From Nitrospinota bacterium (GTDB taxonomy: Bacteria; Nitrospinota; Nitrospinia; Nitrospinales; VA-1), in contig PCCT01000035.1 in the NCBI GenBank assembly GCA_002731985.1, positions 5,356 through 22,001 on the forward strand: DNA of 16,646 bases, in the 5' to 3' direction. How positions within the stretch are numbered: position 1 is the first letter of the stretch; every line of letters begins with the position of its first letter. Below, piece after piece: positions 1-8,129 of the stretch. A model generated the notes under the pieces. It searched no databases, had not been told where the DNA came from, and saw nothing but the letters and a program-made list of their open reading frames with translations. The position numbers were made by a program, and so were the translations under genes.

Positions 1-17
1 CTGACTTTCGATCAGGT

Positions 18-1793
18 TTATTTAACACCATTTCCTGCTTGCAGATTATAAAGTTTCCAGTAAACCCCATTTTTTTGAAGCAGTTCCTTTTGAGTTCCAT
101 ACTCAGCGATTCGCCCTTCCTTAAGCACTAGAATCTTATCAACATGCTTTAATGTGGAAAGTCTGTGGGCGATGATGATAGATGTTCTGCCTCGTATGAT
201 CTCTTTAATCGCATTTTGTATATGGCGTTCCGTTTCTGTATCAATACTTGATGTCGCTTCGTCAAGAACAAGAATTCTGGGATCAGCCGCCAAAGCTCTG
301 GCAAATGAAAGCAATTGTTTTTGCCCGAGAGAAAGAACACTGCCTCGTTCTCGAATTTCCTGATCATACTTACCTGGCAGGCGATCAACGAATGTATGTA
401 AATTGACTGACTGCGCGACCGATTCAATATATTCGGATGGCAAGTCCGTATTTCCCAATCGAATATTGTCTAGAATGTTTCCTGAAAACAGAAACACATC
501 CTGCTGAACCAGTGATATCTGACGGCGCAGGTCGTACTTGCTCATTTTGCTAATAGAAACACCGTCCAACAATATATCCCCACGACTGATTTCATAAAAT
601 TTGCATAGAGCATTGACAAGAGATGACTTCCCAACCCCTGTCGCGCCAACCACTGCCAGGCTCTCCCCTTCTCTAACAGAGAATGAAATATCTTTAAGGA
701 CGAAATCATCCTTCTTATAGCCAAACCACATATTACGAAACTCAACTTCACCACGCATTCGCTTGACTGGAAGCGGAGTGGGCGGATCACTATAATCTTC
801 AGGCGTGTCCAGTAATTCGAAGGTCCTCTCCGCCGAAGCGATGGCGGTTTGAATAATATTGAATTTCTCAGCAAGGTCCCGAATTGGCTCAAAGAATTTC
901 TGCAAGTATTGTAAAAAAGCGACTAGGACACCAAGCTGCATCTGATCCTGAACAAACTTACCCCCTCCATACCAAATCACCAATACCATCCCAAAGGCGC
1001 TGAATACATCAATTGAAGGGAGATAGATGGCGTTGTAGTGAATCGCACGGAGGTCTTCTTTAACTTTGTCATCGTTAATCGCTCGGAATTTTTCATGATG
1101 GATTTTTCCCCGGTGAAAGAGATGAACCGTTGGCATGCCAGAAAGGTTTTCTTCTAAAAACGTATTCAACCGGGTTACATGAGCGCGATTTTTTCGCAAT
1201 GCATCTCGCGCTCGAACACGGTAGGCCCTTGTCGCAAGGTATAGCAGTGGAAATACGGTGCATACAACCAGCGTCAATTGCCAGTCCAGATACAACATGA
1301 CGCAAAGGATACCCATCAAGGTAAACAAGTCGCTGAAGACAAGGATTAATCCGGATGTCAGCATCTCGTTAAGAACCTCAACATCATTAACCACTCGTGT
1401 TACAAGTTTTCCTATTGGATTCTTGTCAAAAAACTTGAACGACATTCGGTGCAAGTGGGCAAAGGTTTGGGTCCGCAAGTCATACATCACCTTTTGCCCG
1501 ATGTATTGCATCAAATAGGTTTGAACAAACTGGCAGACAAACGCCAAGCCCAAAATAGAAAGATAAACAAGCGCAAGCTGATTCAGTCCTTCCAGGTTTG
1601 AAACCGAAATATAATCATCTATCGCTATTTTAGTAAGATAGGGTCCGGCAAGGCTTAATATAGAAACGCAAAAAAGAAAAAATATTGCGAGTAGTACTAG
1701 CGCACGATAGGGTTTCAGGTAAACAACCACTCTTTTGAACAAAGTCCAGTCAAGGTAGCTATCCTGTAAACTTTCCTCATGCAGTTTGCTCAT
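18..1793 (-). CDS. Heterodimeric ABC exporter, subunit with the intact catalytic Glu (BmrD/TM288-like)
   Basis: This is a half-transporter of 591 residues: an N-terminal exporter-type membrane domain (about 1-330, expected six helices) followed by a nucleotide-binding domain. Visible motifs are Walker A GATGVGKS (K389), a Q-loop (LVQQD), the signature LSLGQ at 487-491 instead of LSGGQ, Walker B ILVLDE with catalytic Glu E512, the D-loop SSID and the switch histidine H543 (AHR). The start was set at the ATG at 1793 because it overlaps the stop of the upstream ABC gene as ATGA, which favours translational coupling. A GGAG lies about 11 bases upstream. An upstream ATG at 1865 would run 76 bases into the neighbouring gene and adds a non-homologous-looking leader. 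The partner is the gene directly upstream. Known relatives export drugs, lipids or peptides from the inner membrane; the substrate cannot be read from sequence. The family call is firm and the heterodimer is a strong inference. Confidence 0.93.
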   Translation of the reverse strand: MSKLHEESLQDSYLDWTLFKRVVVYLKPYRALVLLAIFFLFCVSILSLAGPYLTKIAIDDYISVSNLEGLNQLALVYLSILGLAFVCQFVQTYLMQYIGQKVMYDLRTQTFAHLHRMSFKFFDKNPIGKLVTRVVNDVEVLNEMLTSGLILVFSDLFTLMGILCVMLYLDWQLTLVVCTVFPLLYLATRAYRVRARDALRKNRAHVTRLNTFLEENLSGMPTVHLFHRGKIHHEKFRAINDDKVKEDLRAIHYNAIYLPSIDVFSAFGMVLVIWYGGGKFVQDQMQLGVLVAFLQYLQKFFEPIRDLAEKFNIIQTAIASAERTFELLDTPEDYSDPPTPLPVKRMRGEVEFRNMWFGYKKDDFVLKDISFSVREGESLAVVGATGVGKSSLVNALCKFYEISRGDILLDGVSISKMSKYDLRRQISLVQQDVFLFSGNILDNIRLGNTDLPSEYIESVAQSVNLHTFVDRLPGKYDQEIRERGSVLSLGQKQLLSFARALAADPRILVLDEATSSIDTETERHIQNAIKEIIRGRTSIIIAHRLSTLKHVDKILVLKEGRIAEYGTQKELLQKNGVYWKLYNLQAGNGVK

Positions 1794-3589
1794 TGAAGAG
1801 TGATCTCCATTTCCATTGCAAGCGCCTGATTTTTGTACGACCGTGCATATTCCCCATTCAGCCACATCAATTCATCGTGTGTCCCATCTTCCACAACAGT
1901 TCCGTCATTCATAACGACAATGCGGTCCGCCTTGCGCACTGCGGACAGGCGATGAGAAACTATCACCGTTGTAACTCCGCGAGTTAATTCTTTTATATTG
2001 GATAAAATGCCCTCTTCTGTTTCCGCGTCGAGGCTGGAGAAGGCATCATCCAGAATGAGGATTTTGTGGCGGGTCAACAGTGCCCGTGCCAGAGCGATGC
2101 GCTGGACTTGTCCACCTGATAGAGATACCCCCCGCTCTCCAACAAGGGTATCCAATCCACCAGGAAAGCGACTCATATCATTTAGTAAACCTGCTTTTTT
2201 AACGACCTCATTTATTTCATCGTCTACAACCTCGTTCACGCCAAAAGTAATATTTTCCCGGATAGTGGCGGAAAACAAATAGGGTTCCTGATTAACGTAT
2301 CCAATATTTTCTCGAAGCACCGATAATGGAATTTCGCGAATCGAATGACCATCAATGAACAAGGTGTCCTGGGATGCTTCATATAAACGAGGAATCAATT
2401 GAACAAGAGTGCTTTTGCCGGAACCGATCACACCAACCACCGCCAGGATTTGCCCTTTAGGAATTTTTAATCGAATATCCTTCAGGCTTTCCTGTTTGGC
2501 CTCTGGATAGGTGAAACCAAGCCCACGAAACTCTATCTCGCCTGCCAATTCATTGATCGCCTTAACAACTTCTTTGTTATCGCTTATGCCCGCCTGAGCT
2601 GAAAAAATTTCCTGAATTCTGCTCATGGCCGCTTGCCCCTTCTGGGTGAGGTTAGCGACATAGCCGATTCCCATCATTGGCCACGACAACATCAACAAGT
2701 AACCGTTAAAGCCCACGAAGGAACCGAGGGTCATTTCTTCTCCTATCACAGCCTTGCCGCCAACCCAAAGGGAGATCATCGCGGCCACACCAACAGTCAA
2801 CATGAGTGAAGGTGTGAAAACTCCAAACAATCGGGTCACTCTTAAATTCTTCTTAATGTATTCAAGGTTGAGTTTATCAAATTTTCTTTTCTCTGTTTCT
2901 TCCTGCACAAACGCATGCAAAACACGAATGCCCGCAAGGTTCTCCTGAACATGTGATGTGATTTTCGAAAGATGCTCCTGCACCGCTTCATGACGGCGGC
3001 CCATCTCAGGTAGAAATTTCCAAAATAGAATGGAAAGGACTGGAAGCGGAACCAGAACAACAAGGGTAAGCGAGGGATTGATCCAAAACATCAGACTGAC
3101 ACTACATACTATGACCACTGCACAATCTATCATTATGAGCAAACCAAGGCCTACGAAGTCCCGAACCGCACGCAGGTCGTTGGTAGCTCGGGACATGAGG
3201 TCGCCTATTTTCTGGTTTAGAAACCAGACTTTGTCCAGCGACAGAAAATGAGAAAAGAGATTATTGGAAATGTCCGCTTCAACTTTACGGGAAGGACCAA
3301 ACAGAAATTTTCTCCAACCAAAACGGGACAATGCCTGCACAGTGGCAATAACAAAAAGCATTCCACCAAATCCCGCAAGATCAGAGCGCGAAGGCCCTTT
3401 GGGTAGTTCGTCTACCACCAGTTTGAGTAACCAGGGTATCGATAAAGCTGTAATGTCAGCTATCAATAATGCGAAAATACCAATCGTCATTTCACGACGA
3501 TATTTACGCATGTATGGAAGGTAGGGTTTTATTTTTTCCGGGATCATTTGTTGCAGCAGGAAAGAAAAAGTATTTCCCGTGGTCTCCAT
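1790..3589 (-). CDS. Heterodimeric ABC exporter, subunit with degenerate Walker B (BmrC/TM287-like)
   Basis: This 599-residue half-transporter has a membrane domain over roughly residues 1-335 and a C-terminal ATPase domain. The ATPase has Walker A GVIGSGKST (K392), Q-loop (YVNQEPYLFS), a canonical LSGGQ at 490-494, and Walker B ILILDD with D515 where active exporters have Glu. It also has the D-loop SSLD and switch histidine H546 (SHR). In BmrCD, LmrCD and TM287/288, the subunit with this Asp supplies the non-hydrolysing site, completed by the altered signature of the partner. Here the downstream partner has LSLGQ, which fits that pattern. The gene begins 10 bases after the ZIP stop, and the spacer (CTCCTTCCTA on the coding strand) has no Shine-Dalgarno sequence, so translation may depend on coupling to the ZIP gene. 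An internal ATG at residue 15 is an alternative start without a better ribosome site. The substrate is unknown. Confidence 0.93.
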   Translation of the reverse strand: METTGNTFSFLLQQMIPEKIKPYLPYMRKYRREMTIGIFALLIADITALSIPWLLKLVVDELPKGPSRSDLAGFGGMLFVIATVQALSRFGWRKFLFGPSRKVEADISNNLFSHFLSLDKVWFLNQKIGDLMSRATNDLRAVRDFVGLGLLIMIDCAVVIVCSVSLMFWINPSLTLVVLVPLPVLSILFWKFLPEMGRRHEAVQEHLSKITSHVQENLAGIRVLHAFVQEETEKRKFDKLNLEYIKKNLRVTRLFGVFTPSLMLTVGVAAMISLWVGGKAVIGEEMTLGSFVGFNGYLLMLSWPMMGIGYVANLTQKGQAAMSRIQEIFSAQAGISDNKEVVKAINELAGEIEFRGLGFTYPEAKQESLKDIRLKIPKGQILAVVGVIGSGKSTLVQLIPRLYEASQDTLFIDGHSIREIPLSVLRENIGYVNQEPYLFSATIRENITFGVNEVVDDEINEVVKKAGLLNDMSRFPGGLDTLVGERGVSLSGGQVQRIALARALLTRHKILILDDAFSSLDAETEEGILSNIKELTRGVTTVIVSHRLSAVRKADRIVVMNDGTVVEDGTHDELMWLNGEYARSYKNQALAMEMEITLQ

Positions 3590-3599
3590 TAGGAAGGAG

Positions 3600-4322
3600 T
3601 CAGGCCAGCCCGTGCGATAGAATCATAACCAAGGTTCCCATACAGAGGGAAACAAGGTTTTTGTATCCTTTCTCATGCTCTTCGTAAACTGTCGGCAGAA
3701 GATCGCCTATTGATATAAACAGGAAAGTCCCCGCCGAAATACCAAGTGCCGTTGCGACCGTATAATCGTCAAGCCCTTGAAAGATAAATACAGCGAATAA
3801 AGCGCCGACAGGGGTCGCCAATGAAAAAATAAACATGGACCATAAAATTTTCTTCTTGGAATATTCTCCACCCTTTACCAGCAAACTACTCAATGCCAGC
3901 GCGGCTGGAAATTTGTGAATTGTCACAGCGAGAATAATAACAACACTTAGGTTCATCATGGTCCCTGCACCAATGGCAATTCCATCAAGGATACTATGGA
4001 GACCGATCCCGACATATGCGGAAAGCCCAACCTTGTGATAATTACACTCACCCTCTTCACAAGGGTGCACCATGATAAATTTTTCCAGCACGAAAATAAG
4101 AAGAAATCCGAACATTATTGAATAACCCAACTGGCTACCCAGAACCGGAGAAATTTCCGGAAGAACATGAAAAAAAACGGCACCCAACAAAATACCAGCG
4201 CAAAAGCTGATAACGAGACGAAAAGTCTCCTGTGACCACATCTTGATTGTTGGAATCCACCCCCCGATCATCGAGATCGTGAAAACAAACATTAGAAATG
4301 GATAAAATATTGCCTTTTCCAT
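3600..4322 (-). CDS. ZIP-family divalent metal transporter
   Basis: This is a 240-residue, strongly hydrophobic protein with about eight predicted membrane segments, the ZIP (SLC39) layout. The metal-site helices are recognisable: HSILDG in TM4 (H109, D113) and HKFPAALA in TM5 (H136, P139). The usual HxxPEG of many bacterial ZIPs is replaced by HKFPAA, which recalls the HKAPAA of ZIP9-type proteins as I remember them, so the missing Glu need not mean loss of function. The loop before TM4 carries a Cys/His cluster, H86-P-C88-x4-C93-x2-H96, a plausible cytoplasmic or periplasmic metal-binding patch. ZIP proteins normally bring Zn, Fe or Mn into the cytoplasm. A perfect GGAGG (4326-4330) sits only three bases before the ATG; this is closer than optimal, but no alternative start exists because an in-frame stop lies just upstream. 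It is the first gene of the unit with the two ABC genes. Confidence 0.88.
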   Translation of the reverse strand: MEKAIFYPFLMFVFTISMIGGWIPTIKMWSQETFRLVISFCAGILLGAVFFHVLPEISPVLGSQLGYSIMFGFLLIFVLEKFIMVHPCEEGECNYHKVGLSAYVGIGLHSILDGIAIGAGTMMNLSVVIILAVTIHKFPAALALSSLLVKGGEYSKKKILWSMFIFSLATPVGALFAVFIFQGLDDYTVATALGISAGTFLFISIGDLLPTVYEEHEKGYKNLVSLCMGTLVMILSHGLA

Positions 4323-4454
4323 ATACCTCCAGGTAAATCAGGGAATTGATATTGGATCTTCCGTAAGGCCAACTACAACCCCGGATTAAGCTGATTAATT
4401 TGCTAGCAGGTTTATATGCTAGTCCTTTGATGTTGAATTGGCTAACATGGGTGC

Positions 4455-4476
4455 CAGAATTCGTGATAAAATTCTG
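4455..4476. repeat. Short inverted repeat in the divergent promoter region
   Basis: A perfect 7-base inverted repeat, CAGAATT ... AATTCTG, is separated by 8 bases. It lies between the two divergent start codons, where an operator would be expected. It could be a regulator site for the metal-transporter unit, a weak RNA hairpin, or chance in AT-rich DNA. No known regulator motif was matched. Confidence 0.3.
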
Positions 4477-4519
4477 AAATTGTTTCGCCGGACATAGTAA
4501 TGCTGGTGAATTAAGCAAG

Positions 4520-4549
4520 TTAGCATATATAAATTCAATAATCTATAAA
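4520..4549 (+). promoter_or_regulatory. Candidate sigma-70-type promoter for manC
   Basis: TTAGCA (4520-4525, four of six matches to TTGACA) is followed by an 18-base AT-rich spacer and TATAAA (4544-4549, five of six matches to TATAAT). It would give a leader of about 70 bases before the manC ATG at 4626. It was identified by eye only, and AT-rich intergenic DNA produces such matches by chance. Confidence 0.3.
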
Positions 4550-4625
4550 GAATCCGTTGGTTCGCCTCCCGGCAAGATACTTGACCATTCGGACTATATT
4601 TCTTCAGACTTTGGGAAATCATAAC

Positions 4626-6050
4626 ATGTACGCAGTCATTCTGGCTGGAGGTAGCGGCACACGCTTCTGGCCTAAAAGCAGGGAACAACTTCCCAAACAA
4701 TTACTAAAAATCACTGGTCAGGGAACAATGATCCAGAATACCCTCGACCGAATGACGCCGGTCATTCCGCCTGACAACACCTGGGTGATTACCAACGAAA
4801 ACCACGCGCTCGAAACCTGTCGTCAACTGAAGCCGATGGGGTTTTGTCCTTCCCGGCTGATCGCCGAACCCGTTGGACGTAACACTGCCGCCGCCATCGG
4901 ATATTCTGCCCGTATTTTAAGCGAATCCGACCCTGATGCCACCATGGCAGTTTTTCCTGCGGACCACGCTATCACCACCCTCGAAGCTTTTTGTGAACTG
5001 CTACAACGCGCCAAGACAGTTGCAAAAAAAGGCCACCTCGTTACTCTGGGTATCAAACCTCTGGCGCCCGAAACTGGCTATGGATATATCAAGCAAGGTC
5101 AGGCCCTTGAAGATGGCGCTTTCAAGGTGGACCGATTCGTCGAAAAGCCCGATCAGCAAACAGCAGAAACTTATCTTAAAGAAAGTGGCTATTACTGGAA
5201 TAGCGGCATGTTCGTGTGGAAAGTATCCACCCTGCTCAATGAAATTAAGATACACTTGCCAGAACTACACGCGCAACTCGATGCTCTCGCCACGAATACT
5301 TTCGAAGCAAAAGGGAAATACCCGTACCGAATGTTGAATGAATCGGGAAGGAACATTTTTTCATCGTTGAAATCCATTTCCATTGACTATGGCCTGATGG
5401 AAAAATCTAACAACACTGCGGTTCTGCCGGCAAACATAGGATGGAACGATGTTGGAGCATGGACCGCACTCGCGGATGTTTCTGTGAAGGATTCCCGAGG
5501 TAACGTGATCGCAGGAAACGTAATCGCCGTGGATAATAGCGAATCAATCATTCAGGGTGGCAACAGACTGGTTGCTACACTGGGATTGAAAAATATGATC
5601 GTGGTGGACACGCCCGACGCATTATTAGTCTGCCCGAAAGACCAGGCACAAGACGTAAAGAAAATTGTCGAGCAAATCAAATTGGAAAAACGACCCGAAG
5701 CCGTCACCTCAATGACGGAAATCCGTCCATGGGGAAGTTATACTATTCTTCAAAAAGATGCCAATTATCAGGTCAAACGCATCGAAGTTCTTCCCGGCGA
5801 ATTGTTGAGCCTGCAGTCGCACCATCACAGGAGCGAACACTGGACGATCATTAGCGGCACGGCCCAGGCCCAGGTTGATGAAGTATCTCACAACCTGACA
5901 CGAAACCAATCCATCGAAATTCCCCAGGGAGCCAAACATCGACTGGTCAACTCTGGTGAATCCCCACTCATAATCATCGAAGTCCAACTCGGCGACAAGC
6001 TCGACGAAAACGACATCACCCGCTACGAAGATAAATACGGCAGAGCGTAG
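4626..6050 (+). CDS. manC: Bifunctional mannose-1-phosphate guanylyltransferase / mannose-6-phosphate isomerase
   Basis: This 474-residue protein has the usual size of ManC/AlgA/XanB-type bifunctional enzymes. The N-terminal nucleotidyltransferase domain opens with the GDP-mannose pyrophosphorylase signature GGSGTRFWPKSREQLPKQ (residues 8-25), with the P-loop-like Gly/Arg stretch and K24. The C-terminal type II phosphomannose isomerase cupin starts around residue 360 (RPWGSY). It has metal-ligand candidates in QSHHHRSEHW (H399-H401, E404, H405), then KHR (H438) and the family ending IIEVQ...RYEDKYGR. It would convert fructose-6-phosphate to mannose-6-phosphate, and GTP plus mannose-1-phosphate to GDP-mannose, the precursor for exopolysaccharide, LPS or fucose-type sugars. 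The ATG at 4626 places the family N terminus MYAVILAGG exactly; a TTG 69 bases upstream was rejected. The ribosome site is weak (GGGA about 8 bases before the ATG). No phosphomannomutase or glycosyltransferase lies nearby, so it stands alone here. Confidence 0.96.
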   Translation: MYAVILAGGSGTRFWPKSREQLPKQLLKITGQGTMIQNTLDRMTPVIPPDNTWVITNENHALETCRQLKPMGFCPSRLIAEPVGRNTAAAIGYSARILSESDPDATMAVFPADHAITTLEAFCELLQRAKTVAKKGHLVTLGIKPLAPETGYGYIKQGQALEDGAFKVDRFVEKPDQQTAETYLKESGYYWNSGMFVWKVSTLLNEIKIHLPELHAQLDALATNTFEAKGKYPYRMLNESGRNIFSSLKSISIDYGLMEKSNNTAVLPANIGWNDVGAWTALADVSVKDSRGNVIAGNVIAVDNSESIIQGGNRLVATLGLKNMIVVDTPDALLVCPKDQAQDVKKIVEQIKLEKRPEAVTSMTEIRPWGSYTILQKDANYQVKRIEVLPGELLSLQSHHHRSEHWTIISGTAQAQVDEVSHNLTRNQSIEIPQGAKHRLVNSGESPLIIIEVQLGDKLDENDITRYEDKYGRA

Positions 6051-6082
6051 AAAAATTTTAAAGCAAGCCTGATCTAGTGAAC

Positions 6083-6146
6083 CGCAAAGTCGCAAAGGGC
6101 GCAAAGAGAGATAAAGTTTTTTCTTTGCGCCCTTTGCGACTTTGCG
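6083..6146. repeat. 25-bp perfect inverted repeat made of CGCAAAG units (dispersed-repeat candidate)
   Basis: The left arm is 6083-6107 and the right arm 6122-6146; they are exact reverse complements over 25 bases, around a 14-base loop. Each arm holds three copies of CGCAAAG in tandem with short linkers. It begins 32 bases after the manC stop. Similar CGCAAAG/CTTTGCG palindromes occur scattered in many environmental bacterial genomes, and their translations (SQRAQR..., LCALCDF...) contaminate hypothetical proteins; that is from memory. The RNA hairpin would be very stable and could block 3'-end decay or help termination, but the following TTAAAAATCC is not a classic U-tract. Confidence 0.85.
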
Positions 6147-6265
6147 TTAAAAATCCACCTTACCAGCATCAAAGAATATTTATCACTTCTTACAGCAATC
6201 CGCGATACAATAGGGGGTTCTAATTTACCGTATAAATAACCACTGATATTCGTGCCCTTGCACTC

Positions 6266-8083
6266 ATGACTTATCATTCCCTCAGAGAATTTATCGAACG
6301 GCTCGAGTTTGACAATGAGTTGGTTCGTATTAAAGAACGGGTGTCGCCCCTTCTTGAAATCGCAGAGATCACCGACCGCGTTTCGAAACAACCGGGCGGC
6401 GGCAAGGCCCTGCTCTTTGAAAATGTCGAGGGTTCGTCCATGCCAGTTCTTATCAACGCTTTTGGCAGTACGAAACGGATGAACGCCGCTCTCGGTGTTC
6501 ACAATATTGAAAAGATCGCCAGGGACATCGACAAATATCTCAAGGTTGCACCTCCCACTACGCTCATGGACAAAGTGAAACTGCTACCCATGCTTCTTGA
6601 GGCGGCGGCGTTTCCTCCCAAAATGGTTAGCGAAAAACAAGCCCCCTGTCAGGAGGTAGTCCTCACTGGTGACGATGTGGATCTTGGGGAAATCCCAGTC
6701 CTGCAATGCTGGCCCGATGATGCCGGACGTTTCATCACCTTCCCTATTGTTGTGAACCGGAGTGCCGACCGCAAGTTGAGGAATGTCGGACTCTACCGCA
6801 TGCAAATATACGACAAGAAAACGACCGGGATGCATTGGCACATTCACAAAGACGGTGCCCATTTTTTTCATGACTATCGGAAGCAAAATAAAATCATGGA
6901 CTGCGCGGTCGCTATCGGAGCCGATCCGACGGTTTGCTATTCTGCCAGCGCTCCTTTGCCCTATGGCATAGACGAATTCCTGCTGGCCGGATTCATCCGC
7001 AAGACTCCGGTCCCGCTCGTTAAATGCAAAACCGTCGATCTGGAAGTTCCAGCCACCGCTGAAATTATTTTAGAAGGATTTATCGATCCCTCAGAAATGC
7101 GTCTTGAAGGTCCTTTCGGCGACCATACAGGATATTATTCGCAGGATGGTGACTACCCAGTTTTCCACATCACCGCAATCACGCACCGAAGGAATCCGAT
7201 TTACCTAACAACTATAGTCGGTAAACCACCGCAGGAAGATTTTTATCTGGGTAGAGCCACTGAACGGATTTTTCTTCCTCTCATGCGAACCCAGCTACCC
7301 GAAATTATCGATATGGACATGCCTGCTGAGGGTGTGTTTCATAATCTGGTCATCGTCTCGATTGACAAACGTTTCCCCATGCAGGCACGTAGATTGATGA
7401 ACGCGCTCTGGGGAATGGGACAAATGAGTTTTGTCAAGACCATCATTGTCGTCGACCAAAGCATTGATGTTCATGATCACGGAAAGATCATTGACCTTCT
7501 CCTGAATAGAGTTGATCTCAAACGCGATTTGTTTTACTCGGAAGGAATTCTTGATGTCCTCAACCACGCATCTGACAGAGCACTTTATGGCTCTAAACTT
7601 GGCATTGACGCAACCGACAAAATTGAGGGTGAAGAAGGATTCGACTCTGAACCAGACCCCACTGTTACAGGCGTACTGCCCACACCCAAGGCGATCCTTG
7701 AAAATTTTACGGAACTAATATCCTGCAAGATCATCGAGCGGGAGGACCGACAACGGGTTGCATTTGCCACACTGGATAAAAAGTGCCCCCATCAAGGACG
7801 CGGGGTGATTGAAAAATTTATGAGCAATAGGGAATACTCCTCTATAACCGTGCTGATTATTCTGGAAGGTCATGAGGATGTGAATGACATATCGACCGTA
7901 CTATGGAAACTGCTCAACAATATCGACCCCAAAAGAGATATCCATTACTTCGAAAACCGACTGGCTATTGATGTAACCCGAAAAACAGGAGAGCAAGGGT
8001 TTCTGCAGGACTGGCCTGACGAAATTAAGATGTCTGATGAAATAAAGAAAAAGGTGAATGAGAAATGGAAAAAATTATTTTAA
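6266..8083 (+). CDS. ubiD: UbiD-family prenylated-FMN-dependent decarboxylase (long form)
   Basis: This 605-residue protein is a UbiD-type decarboxylase that would use prenylated FMN to decarboxylate an aromatic or unsaturated acid, usually a quinone precursor. The cofactor and metal region is visible as N173-VGLY-R178-MQ, followed by HWHIHKDGAHFF. The catalytic acidic pair is E281 and D286 in LEGPFGDHTGYYS, so with R178 the R-E-(E/D) triad is complete. E. coli UbiD has about 497 residues. The extra length lies mostly in the C-terminal third and ends with an LAIDVTRKTGEQGF...WPDEI segment, which resembles the long UbiD homologues linked to the futalosine (alternative menaquinone) pathway. The substrate is therefore either a menaquinone or a ubiquinone precursor and cannot be settled here. 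The ATG at 6266 gives the normal MTYHSLREFIERLE start but lacks a Shine-Dalgarno sequence. The prenyl-FMN synthase UbiX is not in the window. Confidence 0.92.
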   Translation: MTYHSLREFIERLEFDNELVRIKERVSPLLEIAEITDRVSKQPGGGKALLFENVEGSSMPVLINAFGSTKRMNAALGVHNIEKIARDIDKYLKVAPPTTLMDKVKLLPMLLEAAAFPPKMVSEKQAPCQEVVLTGDDVDLGEIPVLQCWPDDAGRFITFPIVVNRSADRKLRNVGLYRMQIYDKKTTGMHWHIHKDGAHFFHDYRKQNKIMDCAVAIGADPTVCYSASAPLPYGIDEFLLAGFIRKTPVPLVKCKTVDLEVPATAEIILEGFIDPSEMRLEGPFGDHTGYYSQDGDYPVFHITAITHRRNPIYLTTIVGKPPQEDFYLGRATERIFLPLMRTQLPEIIDMDMPAEGVFHNLVIVSIDKRFPMQARRLMNALWGMGQMSFVKTIIVVDQSIDVHDHGKIIDLLLNRVDLKRDLFYSEGILDVLNHASDRALYGSKLGIDATDKIEGEEGFDSEPDPTVTGVLPTPKAILENFTELISCKIIEREDRQRVAFATLDKKCPHQGRGVIEKFMSNREYSSITVLIILEGHEDVNDISTVLWKLLNNIDPKRDIHYFENRLAIDVTRKTGEQGFLQDWPDEIKMSDEIKKKVNEKWKKLF

Positions 8084-8129
8084 CCCTGCCTAGCTTACTT
8101 ATAAAGCTCAGGGAAATGTATTATGTTTT

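Larger units (their letters stand above)
4323..4625. other. Divergent intergenic region between the ZIP-ABC unit and manC
   Basis: These 303 AT-rich bases separate two divergently read genes and must contain both promoters. Visible items are the GGAGG of the ZIP gene next to 4322, a TATAAA on the minus strand at 4411-4416 without a good -35 partner, two direct copies of TGCTAG near 4401 and 4417, a small hairpin at 4455-4476 and a candidate plus-strand promoter at 4520-4549. No convincing Zur or Fur box was recognised. Short open frames crossing this region look like non-coding translations. Confidence 0.6.

Noticed and set aside
1794..1865. N-terminal extension of the first ABC subunit (start at 1865)
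   Set aside because: It overlaps the neighbouring ABC gene by 76 bases and adds residues unlike an exporter N terminus. The ATGA overlap at 1793 is the better start.
4557..4625. N-terminal extension of manC from a TTG at 4557
   Set aside because: The conserved N terminus MYAVILAGG begins exactly at 4626. The extension overlaps the candidate leader and has no family similarity.
4135..4700. Minus-strand open frames across the ZIP-manC intergenic region
   Set aside because: They are antisense to manC or out of frame in zip. The residues look random, and no ribosome site is present.
6206..6236. Promoter for ubiD using TACAAT (6206) or TATAAA (6231)
   Set aside because: Both -10-like hexamers lack an acceptable -35 at 16-18 bases, so they were not listed as a feature.
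6074..6502. Minus-strand open frame over the CGCAAAG repeat and the start of ubiD
   Set aside because: Its protein is the translation of the inverted repeat plus the antisense of ubiD. It is a typical false hypothetical protein.
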